In this document: positions 12,742 through 23,563 of the stretch, one piece after another
Position numbering within the stretch: the stretch's first letter is position 1
Layout: each line of letters begins with the position of its first letter
Assembly (NCBI GenBank): GCA_029378245.1
Contig: JARKIF010000133.1
Coordinates: 27,137 to 91,136 of the forward strand
Length of the DNA: 64,000 nt
Source: Roridomyces roridus
Taxonomy: Eukaryota; Basidiomycota; Agaricomycetes; Agaricales; Mycenaceae
Reading direction: 5' to 3'
Notes under the pieces: model-generated
What the model was told of the DNA's origin: nothing
The model's input: only the letters and a program-made list of their open reading frames with translations
Database searches by the model: none
Made by a program: the position numbers and the translations under genes

Positions 12742-13121
12742 AGATACACTCATTGGGTGTAGAAGCGATTCTGGGAGTGGGGCGCACTCAGAGGACCCAT
12801 CGGAACAGTTGGAGGTTCTATGGCCGAGAGACTGATCCCGGGCAGAAGAATCGCGTGTGGTGTATGGAAACGGGGTGGCATAGGAGGTCGTGGACCCGAA
12901 AGAAAATTTGGTCGGTGAGCGCGAGTCGCGCGGGCCATACTGATAGTTGGGCCCGCCAGGTGAGAGCGGGAGTTGGTCGTCGTGGTCGTCCACGGTGGAG
13001 TCGGATAAGACCGAGTCGGGGACGGGATGGTGGCGGAGCAGGCTGCGAGGAACGGATGGATCGTGAGCGGGGGCGTCGGGGAATATCCTGCAAAGGTGCA
13101 TAGAGTATGAATGCTGATCAT
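12583..13121 (-). CDS. Possible small Ser/Pro-rich protein
   Basis: An open frame on the minus strand encodes a Ser/Pro/Thr-rich stretch (for example LPLSPGGPNYQYGPRDSRSP and SFGSTTSYATPFPYTTRD). A plausible 3' splice site (TTTGCAG) sits near 13093, upstream of which is an ATG at 13121. No domain is recognisable. Its 3' part runs antisense over the last exon of the DUF676 paralogue B, which counts against the full length being real. It could be a small unknown gene that ends sooner, or a shadow frame. Confidence 0.25.
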
Positions 13122-13223
13122 GAAGAAAGCGCGATTTTAAGGGTCAACTGAGTGGGAATAGCGAGATCTCATCATTGCTTGTTTTACAGATGCAGGGGTA
13201 CTTTACAATAGTCGTCAATTAAA

Positions 13224-14078
13224 TCAAACTCCTTGGGAGAGGCGGCGCTTTGCCGAAGTGCGGGGCACGACGGGGGATGCGGCTTGGTTAGTCGTGATGG
13301 ACGCCGAAACGATGCGGCGAGGGGCCAATCCAGTCCTGGCTCCGGTCTGGAGAGACTGGTAGCGCGGCCGTGTGCGGGATGCTGCTGTGAAACTAGCGGT
13401 GGTCTCGACTGGGACCCGTTCACGGACCTCGGCTGCTGACACTGCAGAGTCGTAGAACCAGCCCTCGCCAATGGGCGCGTCTGGAGCGAGGACGCTGCTG
13501 AGAGTTTTGCGTCGGCCGATGCAACGCTTCTTGATAGCATGCAGAGTGCCCCGAGACTGGGTGCGTTGCACGATGGGGGACTTGTTGAAGTGCACACGGC
13601 CGTCTGCGGCTGCAGCGGGACCATCGGTGCGTTTGAGGATGGGTTGCTCGGCCAATGGCTTGTATTCGATCTGCGAGCGCTGGAGCACGTCGCGGACCTT
13701 TTGTGCCCACTCGTCGACCTGGTAGAGCTTGTGTATCATCATCTTGAACGTGAACGCGTATGTTTTCCCGAGGGGGAACTTGGCGAGGGATTTTTCTTCC
13801 TCGTCCATGTCAGAGTCTGTGTCCGACGCGTCGTCCGCGTAGGTGGCGGTGCGACCGAGGGCAGCTACCGTGTTTCGGCGAGGACGAACGGAGCGTGGGG
13901 GGACAACGGTGGCAAGGCTGTGGAAGACGGGCTCGAGGTCGGCAGGGATGGGGATGCCACAGGTATCGTCTACGATGGACTGGGTCACCGTGACCTGTGA
14001 ACGACGCGTCGCGAGCATCTCGAAGAGATCGAAGAGTTTGGCGAATTCAGCGCGTTTTTCATCAGAGGAGCTGGGCAT
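13224..14078 (-). CDS. Hypothetical protein, 284 aa
   Basis: A single-exon frame beginning MPSSSDEKRAEFAKLFDLFE at 14078. The frame is open further upstream but this is the first ATG with a sensible leader. Middle features are an acidic stretch SDTDSDMDEEEKSL followed by a hydrophobic/helical segment AFTFKMMIHKLYQVDEWAQKV and then a basic, Ser/Arg-rich tail. I do not recognise the family. The acidic run next to a putative helical interaction segment and the basic tail suggest a nuclear or regulatory protein, but that is only inference from composition. Confidence 0.6.
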   Translation of the reverse strand: MPSSSDEKRAEFAKLFDLFEMLATRRSQVTVTQSIVDDTCGIPIPADLEPVFHSLATVVPPRSVRPRRNTVAALGRTATYADDASDTDSDMDEEEKSLAKFPLGKTYAFTFKMMIHKLYQVDEWAQKVRDVLQRSQIEYKPLAEQPILKRTDGPAAAADGRVHFNKSPIVQRTQSRGTLHAIKKRCIGRRKTLSSVLAPDAPIGEGWFYDSAVSAAEVRERVPVETTASFTAASRTRPRYQSLQTGARTGLAPRRIVSASITTNQAASPVVPRTSAKRRLSQGV

Positions 14079-14221
14079 TTTGCACCGAGTTGGAACCAAG
14101 TGCGAGATCTTATATACCCAAGTGTTTTCGCGGGCCATTGTGCGACGAAGGACGCATTGTCGCGTAAAGTTCAGAGAACAAAGAAAAACATCGATTGCCA
14201 TAACGGGTTATCTCGCTTACA

Positions 14222-15295
14222 TCACCACGGACTTTTTCTAACCCTGATCCTGCCGCCCTCGCGTAGAATATACACCACCGTACTCAGCTCGTCTGGCGAA
14301 GAACGATCAAAGAAAGAACTGAATCCAACATCACGCAACGCTTTGAGGCGTTGCGCAAATTCCAAAGCTGCAGTCAATTCGTCTAGTTCCACCGCATTGG
14401 CAGCTTTATCGCACAGAATGCATTCATCTGGTCCGAATGCTGCCCCGCCCTCTCTTCGCCCATGTACAACGTGATTGAGTGTCAGCATTTCGTTGGAGAG
14501 AAAGATGCCGAGATGGAGGTGCGTTAGGTGGATTAGTGGCTGAAGGATTCTCGCAAAAATTATCTAGAGAATGAATGAGTTTTCGAATGACATGACGAGT
14601 CGGATGCATACAGCCATGGACTTTGGATCGGAAAACATGTCTGGAATGGGGGAATGAAGGTAAGCTCTAGGCTGTCTTGGTAACAATCCCAGCAATGGAG
14701 ATCGAGGCGCTCGGAAGAGCTGAGATGCAATTCGACTAGGTGAGGAAAGGATTCGACAATCATGCGAAGGAGAGGGATATCAATGCGAGGAAGAGAAGTG
14801 AGAACGAGGACGGTGAGCTGACAGGAGGAGTGAATATGTTTGCAAAGCAGCTTCAGGAACGGTTGCTGGGTAACGAATCCTTCAGCTTCCAATCGACAGA
14901 CAATTCCTCGAGACGAGTCAACAGGGCAATACTTGTCGCGGCACCGGGGTTGTTGACGGCCGGAATGAGCGTCTGTGAGCTGGCTCGTAGAGACCTGACG
15001 CACGGTTTGGAGACGGCTGTGGACTGAAAGCATGACACACAAACCTGACCCAAGTAAAGGACTCATGGGAGTGCAAGAGCGAACAGAATCTATTCCAGTG
15101 ATTCTTTTCGTTTGGAAGGATGACATGTCGAAAATAGTGTTGAGCAGCAAAGGAGCGAAATTGTGCGCAGCTGCACGCGATTCGCGTGAAAAGTTCGAAA
15201 CTGGGGTCTGCAGTGAGAGCAATCTCGATGATTCGGTTCCATATCTCGGGTGGAAGGATGAGCGGGGTCTTTGGTGGATTTTGGCTGTGCGCCAT
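14222..15295 (-). CDS. F-box-like domain protein
   Basis: Probable substrate adaptor of an SCF ubiquitin ligase, one of the large F-box-like families of mushroom genomes. The start at 15295 gives MAHSQNPPKTPLILPPEIWN, followed by IIEIALTADPSFELFTRIA, which is the F-box-like helix pattern with LPPEIW. Later exons carry leucine-rich stretches such as LLTRLEELSVDWKL and MIVESFPHLVELHLSSSERLDL. The last exon ends GRIRVRKSPW at 14222. At least three introns are needed to join these frames. The start codon lies only 60 bp from the start of the divergent rhomboid gene. The substrate is unknown. Confidence 0.7.
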
Positions 15296-15355
15296 CGTTG
15301 TCCCGACGCGCTTCCTCCGTGAGTAAAGGGCTGATGACAAGGACGGGTTGATCTG

Positions 15356-16855
15356 ATGTTACGCTCACGCCTCTTCTCCTCATCTCTTCGGCCACAATGT
15401 AGACTCCTCTTCAGCACACCAGTCGGTCTATCAAGGCACCATGCACGCCCGAAAACGAAAATTGCACCCCCTCCGAAAGTTGTACCCCCTCCGAAAGTCG
15501 AGGCCGAAACACCAGACTTGTTGAACACCGACTCTGCCTTTGAGCCTCCTCCTGGCGAAGCCGTCTTTTCCTCACGGAACCAAATCATTGTAAGTTTTCG
15601 TTGGAAACCATCGACAATGTCCCACCTCTGTCAGTTTGTTGGCCTGGTCAGTTCTGGCGTTTATCTGTGGGCCGCTGCACGAACGAACGCCGACACCGAG
15701 GCATGGGCTGCAAGAGTTGCTCCTTACAATCCTCTGGCTCGGGTGAATACCCGCGCTATTATGGAAGCAAGGCTCGAGAGGCTTGTCAAGGTTGGCAGTC
15801 TTTGGTTAATTGACGCACCCTCTTATCATCGTACAGACGCTGAGGAACTGGGGGATGGTCGTCGTTGAAGCAACTCAAAGTCTATCGGACATTCCTCGAA
15901 CGACGATTCGTCAAGCATATGGCAAGGTCGCCTCGAGATTTGCCAACGCTTCAGACGCTCAGAGGACGTGCTATTACATCTGCGCTTTGAACGGAGCAGT
16001 CTTCCTTGCATGGAGGGTTCCTGGACTAGGCAGATTCATGCACAATAACTTTGTCCATCACCCGTTGTCTGGGCGTTCCACCACTCTCTTAACCTCAGTA
16101 TTCAGGTTCGTGGGTGTGGGTACCTCATTCTGGATCTAACCATTCCCAGTCACTCGACGTTTTTCCACCTGCTCTTCAACTCGATGGCACTGACTTCATT
16201 CGGTTCGTTCCAAGAAGTATTACCCAACCGTTTTGTCAAACCACTTTCAGGTTATTCCGCGGGAAAATTCTTGGAAAGGCGGCAGGCCGACGGGTCTTCC
16301 GCCCGTCTTGAATCCAACGTTGCCTACCACTTTTTTGCGTTCTTCGTGGCTGGTACATTTCCCGCCCGGTGTTTGGTTTTCACTGACCCGTCTCAGCTGG
16401 CTTATGTGCATCCCTGGCATCCCACGTCGTAAGAGTGGGAACACAAAGACTACTCTTCCCCACCCTCTCCAAAGCGGCTCAGGACGCCGCACGTATCCGC
16501 GGGGGTTCACTCGGAGCCTCCGGGGCAATTTATGCGACGGTTACACTCACAGCCATGGCCAACCCCGACACATATGTCACCCCCATCTTTCTGAACTGGC
16601 CGATTCCCATTCAATACGGAGTTGGCGGAATGATGATGCTGGATTTGGTCGGTCTTTTGCGGGGATGGAGGTGAGTGTGATCCTTCTTTTTATCATCACC
16701 TTGAATGAGGAGTACGCAGGATGTTCGACCATGTTGCGCATCTTGGAGGCGCGGTGTTTGGGATCATGTATTACTATGTCGGTCCTCGAATCTGGGATTC
16801 TTGCAGGGATGTCGCGGCGTATTTCAATGGGAAAAATCCGCCGCAAAAGTATTAA
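15356..16855 (+). CDS. Rhomboid-family intramembrane serine protease 1
   Basis: Mitochondrial PARL/Pcp1-like rhomboid. The N terminus MLRSRLFSSSLRPQCRLLFS is Arg/Ser-rich like a mitochondrial presequence. Membrane segments follow. FVHHPLSGRSTTLLTSVF and, after an intron, HSTFFHLLFNSMAL carry the conserved TM2 His and Asn. GGSLGASGAIYATV holds the catalytic Ser in the GASGA motif. DHVAHLGGAVFGIMYYY holds the catalytic His. The stop follows NPPQKY at 16855. Introns of about 50 nt are visible (for example 15594-15645 with GTAAGT and TCAG). In yeast the homologue processes the dynamin Mgm1 and cytochrome c peroxidase. A divergent paralogue that lacks the catalytic Ser lies at 37718-39226. Confidence 0.88.
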
Positions 16856-16988
16856 GTATTAATCGAGGAAATATACCCTCGATGTTATCTGTGGGAGAGG
16901 GACTTGTGCGAGTAGACACCGAACAGCGGAGAATCCTGGGTCATTCATATCTCATCAATTTGATCGCGCATCTCTCTTTTGAACCCCC

Positions 16989-19457
16989 ATGTCGAATCAA
17001 GCAGACCCCGCGACTTGTGTTTCCCCGGCGGCTAGCTCCATCCCAGATTTGAGAGTCAATCAGCAGCTGGCCAGATCTCAAAGTCAGCTAGCTCTGCTAA
17101 GTTTTGTCGTCGATTCGACTTACAGCTTTAGTCCGGGCTTTTCTGGCTGCTTCTGAAGAGGTAGATATTGAACCCGAAACTGTTCAAGAACTACTCCAGG
17201 CCCTTCTTGCCGAAAACGCATCCGAGGATGTTGCCGAGCCTGAATTCGACCTGGAAGTGTCAGATCTCGACATTTCGGCACTGTATTTCGCTCCGGGGGA
17301 GGGCTCTGAAGGTAATGGAACTACGCGGTCTCAAGTGTTATAACACGAATTGCGCAGATAATGATAATCCAGCTTGGTCTTCACAACAAATTCGCGGTAT
17401 GAAAGTTTGACCCATGGGTGGAGGCCACAAGAAATAACGTCGACTTAATTACAGGCATGCTACACCATTTGAAAGAGCACGGTTCGTACTGCGGAGCCTA
17501 CACTCCAATCTGAACATGGTCTCAGGCATGGCGTCTTGGATGAACGAATATGTTCTGAACCGGAACATTCCCATACCTAAACTTCTTCTCGCTTTTGGAG
17601 TCAACTTGGTATGCGTGTCTCTGGGATCATTCTTCTCTAACAGTTTCACACAGAGTCCCTCCCTGCATAATATGTCGCCGGCGACATTAGTGTATTTCCT
17701 CCGAGTCGCAATGAGCCGAGAGCAAGTCTTGAAACGGTTGAAAGAGTGGTCTCTGAGACTGGCCTGACAGACTTCAATTGCGGGATAAACTTGAAAACTT
17801 TAATACCGTCGAAGACGCTATCCGACTTATCCAGAATTCTCGGCGCATTCTCATCCTCACTGGCGCCGGAATAAGTATTGCTTTTCGGCTGAATTATCTT
17901 GTCGCGTGCTCAAATACCTTAGGTGTATCCTGTGGAATCCCTGACTTTCGCTCCCGTGACGGTTTATACGCAAGTCTCAAACAAAGAGGCGAATACGATT
18001 TGGACGATCCGCAGCAAATGTGCTCTCATGCATCATCTCCACATCAAGGCCATTCTCATGCCTTTCCAGGTTCGATATGAATTATTTTCGAGAAAACCCG
18101 GCTGGTATGTCGACCCGTGTACCCGAGACCACTGCCTCATTGTATTTCCCCTAGTATTCTAGTGTGTACCTCCGAACGCAATCCTCAGCAAGCTCTGATT
18201 TCCGGCTTGTTAGCTCTTTCGCAAGGTTCTTTCTATCGCCCTGCTTTTGGTTTGTCGCTGACGGCCACGAAGTCAAATATACCCGTCAAATTTTATACCT
18301 TCGCCTTGCCATCGTTTCATCAAATTGGTCGAGAATAAGGAAAAGGTCGGACCGAGTCTGTGATCTCTTGAGCCCGAACGTTCAAACCACCTGCACAGCT
18401 GCTACGAGTATGTTGAGCACCGACCCTCTTGAATCCTTTTCATGCCGATCTACAGAATTACACCCAAAATATCGATGGACTCCAGATGGTGGCTGGGGTA
18501 CAGCGGGTATTGGAGTGCCATGGCTCATTCGCAACGGCGAGCTGTATTCTGTGCAACCGCAAGGTCCCTGGCTCGGAAATCGAAGCCGATATCATGGCGC
18601 AAAGAGTGCCCCTATGCCCCGTATGCAACCCGCCAGCCACTGCGAAGCCGAAATCCAAGAAAAAGAAGAAAGCAAAGGGTGGATGGGACAGCGACGAGGA
18701 AGACGAAAGCGATGGCCCGACTTTTCCGCCGGGGATCATGAAACCGGATATAACTTTTTTCCACCAGAAACTCGACGATGATTTTGACCATACCCTCGCT
18801 GCAGACAGGGGCGAGGTGGATTTACTGCTTATCATTGGGACGTCATTAAAGGTCAGCCCCGTGGCGGACATCCCATGTACGTTCGGTCCGGTTATTGAGC
18901 AACCCTTGCTGACTGTTGTCACAGGCTATATCCCTCATTCCGTGCCTCAGGTCGGCTTTTCTCTTACAAGTCGCGTTTTTGCCTTCATGAACGAGTTCAG
19001 ATACTCATCAACAAGACACCAGTTCAACACATCAATGCAGACGTGAGGAGCTTCATTCGCTCTTATCCTGACGGACCTGAAAAGACGCCACTTAGATTGT
19101 CCTCCTAGGCAACGCAGACGACATAATACTACATCTTTGTTCGAAGCTGGGGTGGCAACTCCCGCCTCCGAACGGCCAGGCGGCTTCTGGCGCGCCTCCA
19201 CCTCTCCAGTCAGAAAGGAAACGCTCGGCAGCGGAGTTGCATGCAGTGGAGGAACCGCGGCGTGTTGGCGAAAGGTTTGTCGTCAAGTGGAATCTACTTG
19301 GCGGCAACTTACTCTGTTTTGCAGCCACATCTGGCTATTTGAAGGCGCCGAGGGCGGTGACTGGTTGCAGAGGATTGAAGAGCAGATCCACCGCGCCGAT
19401 GAGGCGCCTTCTCCCTCGAATACTGAACAGACTCCCAAAAAGCAAAGGGTAGAGTAG
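16989..19457 (+). CDS. Sirtuin (NAD-dependent protein deacetylase, SIR2/HST class)
   Basis: NAD-dependent lysine deacetylase, probably nuclear and acting on histones. An acidic N-terminal region (VSDLDISALYF) precedes the catalytic core. The core includes ILILTGAGIS, CGIPDFRSRDGLYASL, NYTQNIDGLQM, VLECHGSFATASC, Zn-binding CILC and CPVC pairs, MKPDITFF, LLLIIGTSLKVSPVADIP and, after an intron, ILINKTPVQHIN. Between the CPVC pair and the IMKPDITFF segment lies a Lys/Asp/Glu-rich insertion (KSKKKKKAKGGWDSDEEDE). The C-terminal exon ends TPKKQRVE at 19457. Many short introns are required. The first exon and start at 16989 are the least certain part. The gene ends 96 bp before the left arm of the inverted duplication. 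Confidence 0.88.
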
Positions 19458-19599
19458 CTTGTTTCGGGTACAGTGTGGTATGGATGTGAGGACATCGGTA
19501 CATATCATATATGTTTCTGCAGGCCGAGTGAAATCGAATAGTTGGCGCACTCTTTCACGTGCTCCTTCGATTACTTGCGCACGGACCAACTCCGCGCAG

Positions 19600-19607
19600 T
19601 ATAAAAG
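19600..19607 (+). promoter_or_regulatory. TATA box of left U2 snRNA gene
   Basis: TATAAAAG lies about 27 bp upstream of the expected U2 5' end, the right place for a Pol II TATA element. In the right arm its first base is changed, giving CATAAAAG. Confidence 0.7.
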
Positions 19608-19626
19608 CAAGCGTCCTCCGTCTGGA

Positions 19627-19815
19627 ATCCTTACCACTCTGGCCTTTTGGCTTAGATCAAGTGTAGTATCTGTTCTTAATAGTTTAACAACTATTATGGA
19701 GTCACCGACTCCATATAACTTGTTATCTAATTTTTGCCGCCCTTGTCCTTGTGCTCTGCTTGCACCACTCGGACGCGATGACCTTGCTGCTGCACTACTG
19801 GCTTGCGTCGTCACG
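19627..19815 (+). ncRNA. U2 spliceosomal snRNA (left copy)
   Basis: U2 pairs with the intron branch point during splicing. The 5' domain is nearly invariant: GGCCTTTTGGCTTAGATCAA followed by GTGTAGTATCTGTTCTTA. This includes the branch-point recognition sequence GTAGTA at 19663-19668. Stem-loop II is followed by a short hairpin GGAGTCACCGACTCC. The Sm site is TAATTTTTG at 19728-19736. Two 3' hairpins follow: one with GTCC pairing GGAC around 19744-19774, and one with GATGAC pairing GTCGTC around 19777-19812. The 5' end is placed by analogy with other U2 RNAs and the 3' end by the last hairpin, so both may shift a few bases. Confidence 0.93.
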
Positions 19816-19902
19816 GGACTCCCTTCCTTCTCTTTGCTGTTTTTCTTTGGGCGCTCGGTGTTCGAGTAGCTTACAGATGCAGCAAATGGATTGATTGGTT
19901 TC

Positions 19903-20902
19903 ATGTTCTTCTACATCTCCTTCCTTCGGCCGCCTCCGCTGACTGCTTCAACTGGCACGGTTCTGATCACGCCGCAGATTGCCAACGACCTGAGGACGGA
20001 GCTGTTCGAGGGGGAGCAGGACATTTTCTACTTGTGGGTTTCGGTGACGACGGGGGAGGCGACCAAGGGGACGAAACTGACGACGTGGCGAGGGCAGTCG
20101 AGCGCGTACAAGGAGATTCCGGTGCCACTGCCACGGTCGGCGAGGCAGGGGAGCGTTTGGCGGTTGGTACTGGGGAACGAGCGTATAAGACTGCCGGAGG
20201 ACATGGACGGAGCACCATTCGGGGTGATGTCGATGCCAATCGTGGTGGGCCGTGGGGCGGGAACAGCCAAGTCTGACCAGATCGAGCGGGTGTACATGTT
20301 TGGTGAAGACAAGAGGGTGCGGATAACGGAGCAGACTTCGTTTGACCTCGACAAGAAAATCTGGGACAGCGGGATAGGACTGAGTGCGTGGCTGGTGGAG
20401 AACGTGCCGACGTCGAAGGAGCCGCTTGAAGTTTTGGAGCTAGGAACCGGGACAGGTATGGTGAGCCTGGTTTGGGGTGCCTTGCGACCTGAGGACCGAA
20501 TTCTCGCGACAGACGTTGGTGAGTGGGACTATAATTATGGATGCTTTCAATGCTGAGGACGCAGAATCGGCGATGCCACTATTGGAGCGCAATATTGCAG
20601 CAAACGCGTCGCACGTCGAGGCTGCGGTGCTGAATTGGAATGAAAAACTGCCCGACACGGTCGTTGGACGCGTCTTTGACGTGCTGGTCATGGCAGACGT
20701 GAGCTACAACACGGCGTCGTTCCCGGCGCTGGTGAAAACAATACAAGGCTTGAAGTGGAAGCAAGTGATGGTGGGATACAAAGAGCGGGACGAGGGAGAA
20801 CGGGAGCTGTGGCAGATGCTGGAGACGATTGGAATAAAACTCAAGCTCATCGGACGTCGGACAGGAAGAGGAGGAATGCCAGTTGAAATATGGATACACT
20901 AG
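19903..20902 (+). CDS. Class I SAM methyltransferase, Methyltransf_16/METTL21-type (left copy)
   Basis: Probable protein-lysine methyltransferase. The first ATG in frame is 19903 (MFFYISFLRPPPLTAS). Features are the post-I region EDKRVRITEQTSFDLDKKIW, WDSGIGLSAWLVENV, and the SAM-binding motif I VLELGTGTGMVSLVWGAL. After an intron of about 50 nt (from 20519) come ATDVD, AESAMPLLERNIAAN, then VLNWNE and VFDVLVMADVSYNTASFPAL, whose DVSYN is a variant of the family (D/E)XX(Y/F) motif. It ends GGMPVEIWIH. An identical copy lies in the right arm. A related but diverged gene of the same family lies at 39264. The substrate cannot be read from sequence. Confidence 0.85.
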
Positions 20903-20938
20903 AGTACAGATGAGGGGAATAATAATACGACAAGAAAT

Positions 20939-21453
20939 CTACGAGCGCTCGCCGCGCAACCGCCGCGCCAAAGCGAGATCCTTAGGTTGGATGGTGACAC
21001 GCTTGGCGTGGATGGCAGCAAGATTGGTGTCCTCGAAGAGCGAGACGAGGTAAGCCTCGGCGGCTTCTTGGAGAGCCATGACGGCGGAGGACTGGAAACG
21101 AAGATCCGTCTGAAGAGGGTGTGAGGAAAGAAGAGAAGGGAGAAGCAGATAACACACCTTGAAGTCCTGGGCGATTTCACGAACGAGACGTTGGAAGGGC
21201 AGCTTGCGGATGAGCAGCTCGGTCGACTTTTGATAACGTCTGATTTCACGGAGGGCGACGGTTCCCGGGCGGAAACGATGAGGCTTCTTGACACCACCAG
21301 CAGCGGCCTTGAAGGAAATGTGAGATGAAAACAAAAGACGCGTAAAAGACAACGCACGGCAGTCTTGCGAGCGGCGGAGGACTTGTTGGCGAGCTGCTTA
21401 CGCGGGGCCTTGCCACCGGTAGATTTGCGAGCAGTCTGTTTGGTACGGGCCAT
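20939..21453 (-). CDS. Histone H3 (left copy)
   Basis: Core nucleosome histone. Three exons: [20 protein letters not shown] to ARKTA, then [20 protein letters not shown] to REIAQDFK, then [20 protein letters not shown] to ARRLRGERS. All canonical tail lysines (K4, K9, K14, K18, K23, K27, K36) are present. Length is the usual 135-136 residues. It is divergent from H4 with a 251-bp shared promoter, the normal fungal arrangement. The right-arm copy encodes an identical protein as far as I can see. Confidence 0.97.
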
Positions 21454-22114
<661 letters not shown>

Positions 22115-22309
22115 ACTCTCTCCCTCGCATTATATCATTATCTGTCTGTACACTTTGTAATTTAACATCTCACTTTGGCTGCTCTCATCTCGTGAAAGTC
22201 ATTCAGAACCGACAGAACGGAACAAACTCTCTCTCGTCAAAACCAAAATCCGACCGCGATTAGTCCGCCTCGACCCATTAAATACATTCATGAGAACTGG
22301 CAACCCACC

Positions 22310-23454
22310 ATGTCCCTGCCCAACGAGACCCTCGTCGCCGTCCTCGACGGTCTGCCCGCTTCAGTGCTCGCAGACGTTGCTCGCGTCTCCCGTCGTCTCA
22401 ACGCCGTCGCTGAACGCCTTCTTTATTCTGCTATTTCTATCACAGATCTCCTCTCCGGCTCCTCCCCGGTCCCGGCCAGAACTCTGCAATGCTGTCGCTC
22501 CATTTTGTCGAGACCCCACCTCGTCGACACAATCAAGAGACTTCACATCAGGTGGCACGGTGATTTCAGGTCCCTCTCACCTCACGCCCTTGCAGCCGCG
22601 TGCACAAACGTCGGCATCGCTCTCCAGACCCTCGTGGCTCTCGAGGGTCTCGATATATTCCTCGGCCCGGCAAACCTCGCCAATGTTCCTCACAATCCAG
22701 TCCATGCCATTGAGCGCATCCTCGGCAGCTGCGCCTTGCCCTCACTGCGCTTCTGCTCCCTCGGCGCAGAGTGGTCCAAGGACGTCCGTCCCTACACGGA
22801 CATTCTCCCAGCCTTTTTGTCCACAGCTTGCAGGTTGACCCACCTCAAGCTCTCCGACCACCATCAGCCCATCCTCGCCCTCAGTCACGGCGCCTTGCCC
22901 GCCCTCTTTTATTTTCGCGGCTCCCCCTACACGGCTGCCAGTCTGCTTCCCGGCCGCCCAGTCCAGTATCTCGCTCTCATCGGCCAAGACTCGGACGTCT
23001 CCCCGGAAAATCTCCGTCAGATCGCTCTCACGTCCGCCCCCTTGCGGTCCCTCGACCTGTCAGCCATGCAGGTCCGACCCATTCTTCTCCGGCATATATC
23101 CATCCATCTTGCCGCCCCTTTGGAGATCCTCAAAGTCCGGCTTGCCCTCCGGCACACTCTTCACTACGCCTTGTCCGGCATTGCAAGTCTCTTTTGCCTT
23201 TTCCCTTTTTCTTCTTCTTTGGCCTGACTGAGCCCCAGGCCCTCCTCGCCGGCCTCTCCTCCGTCCTCGCAAACTTTCCCCACCTCCTCTGCTTTGATCT
23301 CTCCCCGACAGAGATCGACGGCGGAAGGCAGGCCAATCTCACAGAGGAAGCCTCCCTCTGCGCAGACTGGAGTCGCGCGTGCCCTTCTCTCACCCGCATC
23401 GTCTTCCCTTCAGGTAACCAGTGGCGCCTCGCGGGAGATGGCTCGTGGGTATAA
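22310..23454 (+). CDS. F-box/LRR-like protein (left copy)
   Basis: Probable SCF adaptor. The N terminus MSLPNETLVAVLDGLPASVL with VARVSRRLNAVAERLLYSAI is a degenerate F-box. Leucine-rich segments follow (LVALEGLDIFLGPANL, CRLTHLKLSDHHQPIL, LRSLDLSAMQVRPIL, FPHLLCFDLSPTEID), ending RIVFPSGNQWRLAGDGSWV. Exon 1 (22310-23182) joins in frame to exon 2 (23239-23454) through an intron beginning GCAAGT and ending CCCCAG, that is a GC-AG intron. The T-run that differs between the arms lies inside this intron and is therefore silent. The gene is convergent with the RhoGAP gene. Confidence 0.75.
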
Positions 23455-23563
23455 ATTTAAATATGCATGGGTACATACAGGTTGTGTGGTATTAGCTACA
23501 AGGCGACATTACATAGACCTTAATTATTCAAAGCGTCCATCCAGGCGCAGGTATCGAAAACCA

